This document shows, piece after piece, positions 36,150 to 49,000 of a DNA stretch of 64,000 bases; positions within the stretch are counted from its first letter, which is position 1, and every line of letters starts with the position of its first letter. The DNA is from Stenopsyche tienmushanensis. Lineage: Eukaryota; Arthropoda; Insecta; Trichoptera; Stenopsychidae. The position numbers were made by a program, and so were the translations under genes. The stretch is taken from NCBI GenBank assembly GCA_008973525.1, contig WACJ01000120.1, forward strand, positions 186,001 through 250,000, written 5' to 3'. A model generated the notes under the pieces. That model made no database searches, had not been told where the DNA came from, and was given only the letters and a program-made list of their open reading frames with translations.

Positions 36150-36830
36150 CTATGAATGAAAATAAAGGCAATGTCACCATCCCGGCGAATAAATCCTTCT
36201 GATATCGAGAGTATTTTACAAAATGAAAATGATTATACTCCAGAATATTCTGATAGTATATTCGAAGAGTATATTCAGAGCCACTTGGAGAATGAATATG
36301 TCGATCTAATCCAAACAGTAGATCAGGATACCGCAAATGATATTATTTTATAACAAAACAAAAGGAGGGGTTGACACCTTCGATGTGTTCCTCAATGTCA
36401 TGTAGTCGCAAAACAAACAAATAGCCAATGGCGGTATTTTATGTCATTTTACCTTATGTTAACTTCTACATAATATACTGTCAAAATATGATCGAAAAGA
36501 AAGAAAAACCAGAAATTAGAAAAAAATACATGAAAAAGTTGAGTTCTATATTATCATTATTCTGGATGAAAAGAGATTAGCTGCACTAACTTCGAAGTGT
36601 AATTTATGCCAAAATATAACAGATTTATTACCAAAACCCACTGAAAAATATTTTAAAAGTATCAATCATCAACTAAAAGTTAAAAAACGTCGATATTGTT
36701 CCGAATAGTTGCATAAAAAACAGGATGAAAATAATCGCAATGTCACAAATACAAAATGCCACCTTGCGGCACACATAAGTTTGATGAAGTTTGATTGTTA
36801 TTAAATCCTAAATCCATACAAAAAGAATGT
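36150..36830 (+). mobile_element. piggyBac transposon, transposase centre deleted (unit 1)
   Basis: A 65-codon frame (36156-36353) has the acidic N-terminus usual for piggyBac transposases (DIESILQNENDYTPEYSDS). About 10 bases after its stop the C-terminal part resumes in shifting frames. NK-GGVDTFDVF carries the last catalytic Asp, followed by CSRKTNK, PMAVFYVIL, and EIRKKYMKKLSSIL. A degraded Cys/His-rich tail comes last (CNLCQ, KKRRYCSE, TKCHLAAHIS). The roughly 250-residue centre with the first two catalytic Asps is missing, so the coding region collapsed by one internal deletion near 36350. TTAA-flanked ends could not be identified; limits are approximate. Confidence 0.75.
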
Positions 36831-36944
36831 TATTTATAAATATATGTGATAAAAACAATAATAATTAATTATTAGAATTTAGATTTATTAAGAAAAACAT
36901 ATTTTGATAATAGTTTGCGATAAAATCTCATTTTTGGTTGTTTT

Positions 36945-36945
36945 G
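36945..36945. other. Duplication junction with one extra base
   Basis: Unit 1 ends in GGTTGTTTT (36944) and unit 2 begins GAGTATTCTC (36946). The G between them matches neither the base left of unit 1 (T, 30754) nor the base right of unit 2 (T, 43137). The two outer breakpoints share no microhomology. Confidence 0.8.
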
Positions 36946-37890
36946 GAGTATTCTCTGAAAAACTAAAAAAAGACTTTTGGGAATCATGCCGGAAAATATT
37001 TAATTATGGAAAAAATGCTCTATCGGCGAACAAAGACGCTCAAGATTAATTAACATCCTACGCAAGAAAATGATAAATTTATTCAGACGCTATTATTCTT
37101 AAGAATATTTCTGCACTTGAATATGCCGAATTTGAATTTCATCAGTATCCAGGGTGACAAAAAACAGCAGTGGGATTATATTCCTTAAGGGGTTGAAACG
37201 CAAAACTAAAAACTTCAATTTAAATTATTTAAAAACCACCTTCCAATTTTCCAAAATTTATCAAATTGCTATTCAAGCTTATATATTATACTTACATTGA
37301 ATTGTGCAATGGGAAAACCTGTCTTGTGGAGTAAGTAATTAATTGTCGATTCTCGAATGAAAAAACCTGACTAATATTTTGCATAATATTTTTAACACGT
37401 ATCTCGTACGATATTGTAGTGTAAGCGGATAAAAATAATATAAACCCACAAATATAAATGTAAAACGAAGAATATTTTCCTATAAATACAAAGTATACTT
37501 GCCTAAATTTGAATACATATTTTTTTACATAAACATTAAGGATACCGGATGAAAAAAACGTTTTTTGACCTTATACTTTGCAATGATCAATTCCACTTGT
37601 CAATTTATTAATTGGCGGGCATCTAAAGTAAATGAGTCAAACTCAAAGGTTAATATGAGCCATATTAAACATGCTAAAGTTAAGGTGGGCTTCAAAAACA
37701 AAATACTGAACAGTTTTGGCAGTTTTGAACAGAATTCGGGGATATCAAAAAAAATTTTAGTCCAAAATTTTGAACGTAGAAATATCCGGTTTATTTCGGT
37801 TAAAGCAAAAATTTAAACATTGTAACGATTAATAAAATTGGGCAGAGTATATTAAATCTAAATTATATTGAATTATCTGTTTATGCTTCT

Positions 37891-37955
37891 GTAGGAACGC
37901 TCAAATAAACAAACACAAGGTCGCAAAATGTGTGAATACTTTGCGATACACCTAA
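37891..37955 (-). mobile_element. Solo mariner-type terminus (unit 2)
   Basis: Duplicate of the terminus at 31700-31764, with the same TA flank at 37956-37957. Confidence 0.6.
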
Positions 37956-38105
37956 TATTAAGTTGGTTTTTCATTTAAAAACGAAATTTTCCTCCAATAC
38001 CCCTATATTTTACAATAGTAATTGTTATCGAATAGTTTGAAACAAATTTATACATAAAAATAACGAATGCTCAATAAAAATATTATTACTAGTTTGTACA
38101 AAAAA

Positions 38106-38657
38106 TTATAAAAATGTTTTCATGCACTGATTTTTTGCAGTCTGTTTAATGCTGATTGGTCTTAAAAACGAAAATACGTTGTATTCCGTTATCATTATTG
38201 CATATAATTTTAAATAGAATTCTATTAAGGCGTTTAAAGTTGTACGAGCCGATTTATAAAAAATAAATTTGACTATACTTATCGATATAATGACATACCC
38301 AAGAACAGCAATGCTTGCGCTAGATAACCGGCAATAGATGCTTTTGCGAAATATGAATTCAGCAAGATATGACTGAATTTTTGGAGCAAAAAATTTGATA
38401 TCCCCAGAAACATCCTTCATTTCATTGTGCCATATCCGCAAATTGACATAGATGAAATTCATATGCGGTATTTCCTGAACATTCAGGATTTTTCGTCGCC
38501 ATATAAACTGGAATAAGTTTAAATAAAAAGCACAATAAAATGCCTCGATAGATCTCCAAAATATTAATAATTTCATATTAAATTCTATGGTTGAACCGGG
38601 AAAAATTGAGGCATTTGAAAGTGATTTTGCAATATTGGAAAATATTGATTTAACCAC
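38106..38657 (-). CDS. Unassigned 183-codon open frame (unit 2)
   Basis: Identical to the frame at 31915-32466, including its hydrophobic segment and its lack of recognisable motifs. Both copies are intact, but with zero divergence this says nothing about whether the protein is made. Same alternatives and same low certainty. Confidence 0.2.
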   Translation of the reverse strand: MVKSIFSNIAKSLSNASIFPGSTIEFNMKLLIFWRSIEAFYCAFYLNLFQFIWRRKILNVQEIPHMNFIYVNLRIWHNEMKDVSGDIKFFAPKIQSYLAEFIFRKSIYCRLSSASIAVLGYVIISISIVKFIFYKSARTTLNALIEFYLKLYAIMITEYNVFSFLRPISIKQTAKNQCMKTFL

Positions 38658-38739
38658 TTAACCATCATTGAGTCAACATGGAGCCCCTGTTATTTTGTAT
38701 GTATGTATTACCATATTTAATTTCTGTGATGATTTAGAT

Positions 38740-39067
38740 CAGCGCTTCTTAAACTTATGTAGTCCGCGGACCCCTTTTTGGAGCAAAATTTCCTTCGCGG
38801 ACCCCTCTTGAGCAAATTTTTTCTCGCGGACCCCCTTTTGAACAATTTTTTTTTTTGGTGAACCTCATCCCAACCCTTGTGACTTAATTTTTCAAACAAA
38901 CAAACATTTCCTGGCCAAAATAGAGCTTCTTATAATGTTTTCTGTAAATAATTTCACGAAAATATCTTGTTCAACTACAGATAAATGTTTTTTGATATCT
39001 TCGCGGACCCCCGAAAATGGCTTCGCGGACCCCCAGGGGTCCGCGGACTCCTGTTTAAGAACCGCTG
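38740..39067. mobile_element. hAT MITE (unit 2)
   Basis: Second copy of the CAGCG...TTCTTAAAC element, 328 bp because of the extra T. It carries the same ATTTAGAT target duplication on both sides. The shared target duplication shows that the insertion predates the tandem duplication rather than being independent. Confidence 0.93.
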
Positions 39068-39855
39068 ATTTAGATGATCTTCGTCTAGATCTGGTGGGAT
39101 ATTTATGATATAATTCATTTTGGAAAATTGAAATGATTAAAACCGAAGCTTATAAAAAAAATGTCACAATTTAGTTGACTAAAAATTTTTGGTATGAATT
39201 GGTGGACAAAAAAAAGCATATGAAGAATTTCAGGGATTAAATTGGGAAGCTTTTATATATCCTATACATTTGCTGAATATTTTTTCTTCTAAATATTATT
39301 TATTTAAGTATATACGGATCTTTTTAAATTTATTAAACTTATATTTGCTTTTTGGACTTGTTTTGTTAGCGAGTTAAATTAACCAAGCAGGAGAATGGAA
39401 GAGGTCGGGTGTGGTTTTTTCGATCGGTTTTTTAACATTTTTTTATGTGGAAAGTATTAAATATAGAATATTGATATTTAGTATGTCGGCTAGGCAATCT
39501 TTATTGAACTTAAAAATATTTTTTAAAGTTTGGCAAAGTATGGTAGTGAGAGTGGGCGGGAGCCACGTATGTCGGTGGGCGAGCGATGATATTCTTTACC
39601 ATGGAACTGTCCTGAACAAGTCATTTGCATCATTAAAAAAATATGTTTTTACTTTGTATAATATTTTATATAGATTAGACTATAATTAAAAAGAAATATT
39701 GGAAAATAAAAAGCATAGTGAACGATTAAAAAAAGTTTGTGTTTTTACCAATAATTTTTGTAGTTTTTTGTTCATTAAATGAACACTTTAGAATATTTTT
39801 TGATAATTGTAATCTATACGATGAAGACATTTATTATACATGTGCTTGCCATATT

Positions 39856-40062
39856 TTATAAAGAATGCTCAACTACAGCGTATGGGAGCACTTCCATGAG
39901 CTTGGAAAAAGTAGTTTCGAGAAAAACGCGTTTAAAGTTTTTCCTCTCCTCAGCTTCGCGAAGAGCAGCTTCTTCTCGTTGGCCTATAACTCTGTGAATT
40001 TCATTTATATTGACTTGAAATTTACTGAAAGTTTTCTTAACCATTGGTTCTTTCCGATACAC
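39856..40062 (-). pseudogene. Possible tail of a TTAA-element transposase (unit 2)
   Basis: Identical duplicate of the 68-codon frame at 33664-33870; same tentative reading. Confidence 0.3.
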
Positions 40063-40085
40063 GAATAAAAAAATTGAAAAACAAG

Positions 40086-40124
40086 GTAGAAACGTCCCTT
40101 AAGGCTTAAGGGGTCTTTTTCTAC
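40086..40124. repeat. Facing TTAA-flanked arms (unit 2)
   Basis: Duplicate of 33894-33932. Confidence 0.5.
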
Positions 40125-41948
40125 GTTTCACACATAGGCTTTATGTTCTAAGTGTCAAGATTGTCGAAATAGTTTTTTTTCAATATTTTGAAAAAATACC
40201 CAAAATTTCACCTTTAAATCATCATTTCTTTTTAATCGATGATTGTAATAGTACAAAATAACTATTTTTATATTATGTAATAAATTTTTGATCTAAATAA
40301 ATCATTATTTTATGTAATTGGTTTAAATAAAATTACTTCTAAGCTTTCAAAGTCACATAAAATGTGCAAACGAATGCGGAATATCTACTTCTAAATTCTT
40401 TAAACAAAAAACTGACAACTATTTGGAACTAAGTTCAGTTTTAAAAGCTTCACTAAATTATTCCCTTTCCAACAATATGCTACATCATTTTTTTATACAA
40501 ATCATTTAATAGGTAACTTGAAGAGGTACCAATTTGCCAGGGTCAGGACTAAAAAAATATTTTTTATTAAATTTGTTCAAAATGGCCACCTCTGCTTTGT
40601 ATGCACCCACGACACGTTTTCCTTATTTTAGCTTTAGTTGTCTAGAGTAGCATTTTTTAAAATTTTTGCACTTCAGTTCAGTTTTCACAATGACTGCATT
40701 CATTCCCTCAATTAGAACTTCTTTTGTGGACACCTCTGTCATATAAATTAATTATTTTGGCGGCCCTATTCCATAGCTCGCACGGTCTTCAGATCTGACA
40801 CCACTGGATTCCTTTATCTAAAACGCGATCAAAAATCCGTTTTTGCAAACGTTATGAAAATTAAAATCATATATATATATTAACGTAATTTTAGTATTTT
40901 GCATTTTATTTACATTTAGTATTTACAAAATCCACATTTTTTAAATGGCAGCGAATTATGATGGTTTCTGTTCCCGCAAGCAATGTGTTAAGTTAGTATA
41001 TGTTGAGCTGAAAGTAGACACAAACAAGCTGCTGATTGAATGAATGGACAAATGTCTTTCGCGACAGACGCACTGACGACACCGAACAATGAAACCTTTT
41101 CTCTGTCATTACTACGTTTTTGTCATGAAACAAAAAAAGAAATAAGGACAAAAATGTTTGGAAGTTTGCTCTTTGGGTCCAAACTAAACGAATTACGATC
41201 ATACCCAAGCACGTCATGGTCACGGCCGTGTACAATGAATATATCCCCGAAATGCCGTTCGGGACCTCCTTTTCATTACGTTCATCTACGACCATATAAA
41301 ACCTTTATTATGAAATTAATGAGAAGGGTCAACTAGTTGTATTGTGTTCGTACCCATTTTTTTGTCTTGCTTTCATAATAAATTATAGGGAACGTATCTG
41401 CGGCCTTTTGTGCGATGATTCCGCGTAGGAGAATATACCATATTAAAGCTCAAAGGAATGTACAGGTTTGGTGTTGAGCAAAAGCTGTAAATAGAAACGA
41501 CGTCCATTATATCCTATAACTTTATATAAATAATATTCACATGCGTTTGTATGTCATATGAGATGTTTGGCTTTGAGACTCGTTATTAACGTCACGTTGT
41601 TAAAACCTTATGTATGCATATCAAGATAATAAAAGTATTTATAAAAAGGTACATCAGATGTTATTAGATATTAGATAAGTCCGGTAGAGGTTGATGGAGG
41701 TTATTAAAATACGGTTGGACATCTCCGGGAGGAGGCCTCATGTATGGATGCCATGAAGCTAAATTTATGGAGGCCATGGCCATATCAGGTAGATAAACGA
41801 TCTATTAAAAGAGGAAACCGCGGGATAAACTGAAATGTTAGTATGCATTATCGGTAGTCAAGCCTATATAGACGGATGGGTATAAAATAAAGAGATTACT
41901 CTAACTTATACTAAAACAGTTAGGGAGATATCAAGTAAAATATTAACT

Positions 41949-42132
41949 TGTTTTTATGCATTGCTTTATTTTCTTTTGGAAATTGTTCGCTATAAGAAAA
42001 GTCTGTGTAATATATATTAAAATAATCTAGCTTTAATGGTCCAGTTGACGTATAGAAACATACACATAGTAGAGGCGGTACGACGCTATCTAGGAATGGT
42101 CGTATCTAGGGATCCCAAATATTGGTAAAATC
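41949..42132 (+). repeat. Dispersed repeat family A (unit 2)
   Basis: Duplicate of 35757-35940. Confidence 0.6.
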
Positions 42133-42341
42133 AATTAATATGAAATTTGTAAAGCATTCGAATATTCGAGTATTCGAATATTTTATATATTTTTTAACAA
42201 GGCAAAATTGAGGTTAATTTTTTATCTGTATTCGATATTTCGAACCTCCTGTCGGGTTCGTCCTCGCAGATTAAGTTATCCCGCGTTCATATAGTCAAAC
42301 GTTGAATTTTTCGGAAATGTGCAGTTTGGAAATAGCAAAAA

Positions 42342-43022
42342 CTATGAATGAAAATAAAGGCAATGTCACCATCCCGGCGAATAAATCCTTCTGATATCGA
42401 GAGTATTTTACAAAATGAAAATGATTATACTCCAGAATATTCTGATAGTATATTCGAAGAGTATATTCAGAGCCACTTGGAGAATGAATATGTCGATCTA
42501 ATCCAAACAGTAGATCAGGATACCGCAAATGATATTATTTTATAACAAAACAAAAGGAGGGGTTGACACCTTCGATGTGTTCCTCAATGTCATGTAGTCG
42601 CAAAACAAACAAATAGCCAATGGCGGTATTTTATGTCATTTTACCTTATGTTAACTTCTACATAATATACTGTCAAAATATGATCGAAAAGAAAGAAAAA
42701 CCAGAAATTAGAAAAAAATACATGAAAAAGTTGAGTTCTATATTATCATTATTCTGGATGAAAAGAGATTAGCTGCACTAACTTCGAAGTGTAATTTATG
42801 CCAAAATATAACAGATTTATTACCAAAACCCACTGAAAAATATTTTAAAAGTATCAATCATCAACTAAAAGTTAAAAAACGTCGATATTGTTCCGAATAG
42901 TTGCATAAAAAACAGGATGAAAATAATCGCAATGTCACAAATACAAAATGCCACCTTGCGGCACACATAAGTTTGATGAAGTTTGATTGTTATTAAATCC
43001 TAAATCCATACAAAAAGAATGT
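42342..43022 (+). mobile_element. piggyBac transposon, transposase centre deleted (unit 2)
   Basis: Duplicate of 36150-36830, with the same N-terminal frame (42348-42545), internal deletion and degraded C-terminus. Confidence 0.75.
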
Positions 43023-43136
43023 TATTTATAAATATATGTGATAAAAACAATAATAATTAATTATTAGAATTTAGATTTATTAAGAAAAACATATTTTGAT
43101 AATAGTTTGCGATAAAATCTCATTTTTGGTTGTTTT

Positions 43137-45799
43137 TATTTTCCAAATATATATTTAGAGCTGTTTTTCATAATTGAATAAAGTAACATTTAAAAGTATG
43201 AATACTTAATTGACTAGATATATAGAGTAATACATAATTACTCAAATAGTAATCCAGCATCACTTATTTTTATCAAAAAATTAACTGTTTATTATATACG
43301 TCGAAACGACGTATAATTTGTATATATGGAGTTCTAAATAGTCTAGGGTTAATCAATGTAACATATGAAACTGTTAATAAGGTATTTCATTACAATCTGT
43401 CCATTAATTTTAATATTGATGTGATAGTATTTGCATGGAATATTTTGTTAGGATTTGGATCCTTCATTAATTAAATTAACGCCCCAGTGCCGAAAAGGAC
43501 TTATCGATCCTCTCAGTTTTCAATTGATTGTAGGCTTCTTTTTCTTTGTGGACGATAAGGCAACTCTTTTTCTCCAGCGACACATTTTCCCTGGCGTTTT
43601 TATCGCGTTTTCCCGTGAAAGGATGAGTTTTCTCGGATCCGAGCCTGAAAATGCACAGACTTTCAGTTTCTACCGTGGGCCGTGTTTATTCGAGTAGTCC
43701 ATTATTTCGGTCCATTTCAGACACAAAGGCGTCTCATTCAGCCCGGTCCCGAACCGGGAAGAAAGGGGTAGAACAAGATATTATCACCACAATAAATATT
43801 CCTGGAAGAAATGCGTTAGTTGCGCAACGCACCGCGATGACAAGTCATCCGGCATGCCGATAAAATATTTTACATAAAGAAAATATGCTCTTAGAGCGAG
43901 GAAAAAGCGGAGAAATTTCTTTATATTCAATTTAAATATATTTTTGCATGTGTATAAATTACGGAAAAAAAATCGCATGAAAAGGGATGAAACGAGTTTT
44001 TCACGAGGCAAAAAAACGCAATTAAACCCCAGTTTTCCTTACTACAAATGTAGACTAGATTGTGTTTTAATTGCCATGTAAAAATATTTCTATGACATTT
44101 TTTAATTTCGAAGGATTTAATCCCATGGATCATCTTTGTTCAGAATTTGATTTCGAAAGTTTCTTTAAAGATGCTTTTGTATTTATCCTTCTATGAATCT
44201 AAATTTTATATACACATTATGACCATGAACACAATGAAATGCGTGAAGTATATTTAAAAAAAAACAATTTTAATTTAACTGCAAAAATTCCATAATGCAA
44301 TCATCAAGATCAATTATTAAATAATATGATGCATTTTTTCCCTATTCTTAATGAAAATCAATATTTCTATTAGAACTTGACCACCTCTATCCCATTGCTC
44401 GGCATCGTCGCGATCCGAAAGTAAAACGAACCCGCGTGCGAGCGCGGTGGTTTTGCAGAGTATACGGGAACGGGGAGCAGCCTCGTCCCACGTTACACTT
44501 TGCAATTTTTTTGCAAGATCGATAAGATTTTCATAGAAACTATTATTCAATCAGTGCATGAAACCTAAATAATTCCAATACAAACTTTGCTTTAAAATAG
44601 CATAAATCTTTAATCGGTTAATAGATCAAAGGTTTCTGTTTTGTTTTTGTAGCCAATTTGTACGAATGAACCATGGATAGCTTCCAAATCAAATTGTGGG
44701 ATTTGGGGTCAATTCGATGAATGGAAGCAATAATCGAGTTTTAGTGATTTTTTTGAACTTATTCCGGTTCTGAAATAAACGAGATAAAATGTTATCTATG
44801 TAAGGCGGTGGCTTGCGGATTAAAATTTGTAATCGCGTATGTGGCTTTGGACCACATTCCAAAACAAATACACGAAACGGAAATCATGAAAATGGTTGGA
44901 TGTTCCTCCTCAAGAGCCAACAATATAGCGAACCTTTTTATGCGTATTTTTTATCTTCATTTCAACAGTTTCGTCATCACTTCTCCCCTCTGCGTGAAGG
45001 ATTCGCAGTATCGGCTTTCAGCGGGCTTTGTAGCCACTTCTTCAGAAGACATCTGAATAAATATGACAAACGGATCACGAATATTGCTTCATGCGGACGT
45101 CTCGATGGCCCTTTTTTATAATCTAGATTTCCATCTTGGTCAAACCTTAATCCAGTTTTGACTTCGATTCGAGGAGCATCCCCCGCATTGTGAAAAAGGG
45201 GCGACTTTATTTGATTTTTTTCCAACGTACGACTGAAGAATTTTGGCATTGTACGTTATGGCATCGGTATGTTTCCACGTCAATTAATCACAAAAACAAG
45301 CACAAACTGGGATGTTTGCCAGGATTATGTACGTTATTTGGCAGTGTCGCTGACTAACGCATTCACTGAAAATAAAGCCTCTCAGAAATGATATCTTGCG
45401 ACATCTCCAATAGGAGAGGGATCTAATTCCTTTTTGTCATGATTCAGCACACCAGGTTTTGCGTGGGCTTTTGAATATTCATCCTAAATATAAATAAGTG
45501 TAACAAGTAACAATTTTAGAGAAATTCAGTGAGAAACTAGCCCTAGTCAAATTTGCGCTAGATCAAACCATATTCATTTGAAGTGGATTCAAATTTATGA
45601 CAATAATATGTACGCGCAAAATCAGTTCATACAAAATTAGTTATATTTCAACATTATAACTAGAAATTAAATTAGAAAATTGCATCTATCAATAATTTTA
45701 TAAATATTCTAACAATTTTATAAATATTCGAATTTACGAATATTGAAAAAAAGGGCAAATATATTCGATTATCTAATATTCGATTAGAACGCCTAAGCA
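43137..45799. other. Right flank of the duplication; no gene recognised
   Basis: AT-rich with GC-richer patches at about 43480-43860 and 44390-44510. The second patch lies in a 77-codon minus frame (44550-44317) with a protein-like composition (TWDEAAPRSRILCKTTALAR). Overlapping frames at 44808-45249 on both strands are also open. None matches a family I know and splice sites are not convincing, so I do not call genes here. Confidence 0.45.
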
Positions 45800-46085
45800 C
45801 CGTCGGTATCCATATAATCCAGTTTAGGCCACAATAAGTTGCTTATCATTACCATTGACGGTCAAGACAATACCAGTTTCGTTTTAGAAGAAGTACGGAC
45901 CAACGACTCTGCCAGACTAAAATCCGCCCCGAATAATGTCTTTGTCGAAATGCATTTGGTACTGTTGTATTTCATGTAGATTTGTATCATCCCAAATCCG
46001 ACAATTTTGCTTGTTCACACATTCTTTCAACCCAAAATGAGCCTCGTCGCTAAATATGATTTTTTGGCGAAATTTTTCTCGAACG
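45800..46085 (-). mobile_element. Tc1/mariner-type transposase fragment
   Basis: The minus strand reads RQKIIFSDEAHFGLKECVNKQ (first catalytic Asp in SDEAHF), NCRIWDD and QYQMHFDKDIIRGGF. After a stop come VVGPYFF, NETGIVLTVNGND and finally a LDYMDTDGA-like end. This order fits the central part of IS630-Tc1/mariner superfamily transposases of the type often labelled Tc3-like in arthropods. It breaks off before the QQDGA motif that should carry the second Asp. No N-terminus and no inverted termini are seen. This lineage differs from the mariners at 15.5 and 27 kb. Confidence 0.8.
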
Positions 46086-49000
46086 AATAATAAAATTCGA
46101 TAATATTAACACGTTATTTAATAATATAATCTTCCATGATAATTTGCCATAATACCAAATAATTTATAGTAAATTTTACAGTTATTGCTTCAATAACATG
46201 ACCACAATAACCTAATAGATTTTGAGCGTTACTATTGAAAGGTCTCATATTATATATCAACAGTTGCGTCAAAAATAATTTTATATGATGAAAATTGCGT
46301 TGATAATTGTAAAAGGGCATCCTCATTTGCATTTAATATTTAAACGAATATTATTGAATCATTTCAGTCTTGTATATTTACATATATTACAAATTTTATT
46401 TTCTTATCCAAATGCCAGTTCTTTATATGCATTTTATTGGAGTTTATGTTCAATGCAAATATCGAGATAATCTACAACGATAGCAGATCGTTAGCTCAAA
46501 TATGATTAAGCTTTGATGTTTAGCCTGACAAAGAGCTTGAGTCAAAGACTCGTCTAGGGCACTCAGTAAATTCCATTAAAAGCGGAAAGCTAAAGAGCAT
46601 ATTGAAATTCACCAGAAAACTAATATAAGTACTACTGTACAAATCGATTTGACAATATATTTTCATTTCGTCGAGCTATTTCTCGTTTCATAATATAATA
46701 TACATATATCATACAATCTGAAATTTAAGCCCCAACTGAAAAACAGTTATTTAATCTCTCAAGCAAAATCTCGCTTTTGAGCTGTGTTACAAGAACCGTC
46801 TAGACGAAATTACAAGTGTTAAAGCTCAACTCAACTTTCGAATAATGGCCGTTAATTTGAAGCTGAAATTCAGATTTTGTGTGATTCAAATTTCCAATCT
46901 GCAAAATCACTATCCAATATAAAATGTTGGCAAAGTTTCGTCAATTCAAAAATATGAATTCAAATATCGATTCTCCGTTGTCTTTCTTCAGGCGGAGTTT
47001 TCAAGATACTCGATTTTCCGGCCATAATAAATACTTGCCATGCAAAAATTGATACTCGAAAGATATCTCTTTATTTCATCCCTTGAAAGTTTATCTGTTT
47101 ATGGCCCTAAACAGTCAACATGGGTATCCTTTGCTTTCTCGTTTTGTTTATTCGTTTTATCTTACGAAAGCCAACGATGCAAATGTATTCTGACAATATC
47201 ACTAAGCATTAAAAATAATGTATAAAAATCTTCCAAACCTCCCCTTGCAATATTAATTCCGGGTAGACTTAAAGTGTTTTTATTACTTCAATTCAACTTA
47301 GCACATCTATTAAGTGCTTTCTTATAATTAAAAGCTATGAAATATGAACGTATATTTGTGTTATGATTAACCTCTTGATATTAATTCTTGGTTTAATAAT
47401 TTATTAATATAAGATGTTTATAATTCGACCTAAAATATCCCATTTAAATGTATCGAATGTCGAATGTTGATTGAAAATATCAGCCTTTTTATAGGAGCCT
47501 TTTTGTAGACTAAATAAAATATTCCAGAAATCCACATTCGGCACTATATGCTGCTTTTTAAAAAAAATTGAATGTCACAAAAGTCAATAACTACTCAAAG
47601 GGTTAAGGAATTACATGGGTTTTGAAATTTAAAAAAAAATCAATTTACTATCCATATTAACTCTAAATAGTATATAATATCAAGAATATTTTCCCATAAG
47701 TTTCAATCGGAATAAAGCTTTAAGAAAGAGAGAGCTTTTGGAATTTTCGGAGATTCGCATTTTAATCCTTTTTTTCTCCAAATTTCTCAAAAACGGATGC
47801 ATTGATCTCATTAAAATTGTACAAACTCCTTTTAGACAAGATTTAATAGTGATTGAATAAAGCTTATTTTATTTTCTTTTATCAAAACTTATTTTATAAA
47901 CAAAAAAAAATGTACTTTTTCCATTCAACTCTGCCAAAATTTCATTTTTTTTAATGTTTCGCAAAACCACTTATTTTTTTCCTAGTCATTTTTTCTCAAC
48001 GATACATAGACATTTTTAATAAAATAACGTCTCAAAAGTGTTCTTATTGAAAACTGTATTTTCCGCTATTTGGGATACCTTCATATGTCTACCTGTCAAA
48101 ATCAAACATTTCACTTTTTGATACATCCATGTCGTTTCAATAGGTCATACAATATTGAGGTCATCGTCAATCGATTTAGTCTCCTAGTTGAAATGCTTAC
48201 TAAAAACAGTTTTGATATATAAAGGAAAGATTTATTTTGTTGACGTTATTGTAAGTAATATCAGCTCCAAATTAACATGTTTTCATAATCTCCATACATT
48301 TAGATCTCTAATAGTTACAACAAATAGTTTCATCCAAATGTAATAGTTGATCGATCAAGTGCAAAATTTGCAAGATTTGTCTGCGGAAAATGTTGCAGTC
48401 AAAAGTTAACAGGTAATGTAAATGAGCATTATGGGCTGTAAAATATTTTTGAAATGATCATCTTAAATTATTACTAAGATCTGCTTAAAAATACGCATTT
48501 AAATAAAAATGTAAGCGCTTATAAGAGGAAAGTCCATCTTAAAATGCGCATAACGAAGCTTTATACGATGAAAAAAATATTTTTAACGATTCATCCCAGT
48601 TGGGTTGTTTTTTAATTATTTCTCACTCCCAAGTCGTTTTCGTAATTACGTGCGAATATTAAAATTTCGTAATGCATAATAAAAAATGCGCCCGTAGGCA
48701 TTTTCTCTCTGCCGTGAGCTTTAATGCGCAGCATTTGGACTAAATTTGGTACATTTTCACAATAAGTGGCTGCATTTGCTGGCACCTTGATTAAATTGTA
48801 TTTTTTCCAATCATGTTTCGACGATATTGGGATGGGTTAAAACTCCCAATGCTCGTTCTCTGCAATGCAGATTTATTCGATTGAATCGAGAAAATGGCAT
48901 AGGAAAAAATCCAATTAGATGAACTTGCTGCCTGTTTTTCAATTTTCCCGGCTTCTCATAACGGCGGAAAGCCCGGTATTTCAAAGAGCTCAGGATCTTT

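Larger units (their letters stand above)
30755..36944 (+). repeat. Tandem duplication, unit 1 (6190 bp)
   Basis: This unit recurs directly downstream at 36946-43136. Open frames recur at a constant offset of 6191 bp up to about 32650 and 6192 bp afterwards, with identical translations. The offset change comes from a T-run of 10 here (32655-32664) versus 11 in unit 2. No other difference was seen in the lines compared. A unit this long with essentially no divergence is either a very recent segmental duplication or an assembly duplicate. Contents in order: a stretch with nothing recognised (30755-31699) except an 83-codon frame (31374-31625), a mariner-type end, a 183-codon minus frame and a hAT MITE. 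These are followed by a stretch with a 92-codon frame (33219-33497), a TTAA arm pair, unremarkable DNA (33940-35750), family A, and a deleted piggyBac. Confidence 0.95.
36946..43136 (+). repeat. Tandem duplication, unit 2 (6191 bp)
   Basis: Direct repeat of 30755-36944 in the same orientation. It differs by one additional T in the run inside the hAT MITE (38846-38856, 11 T). All sub-features recur at +6191 or +6192. These include the frames at 37565-37816, 39411-39689, 39779-39997 and 40993-41336, all with the same sequence and none with a recognised family. Being identical, the copies give no evidence for selection on any of these frames. Confidence 0.95.
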
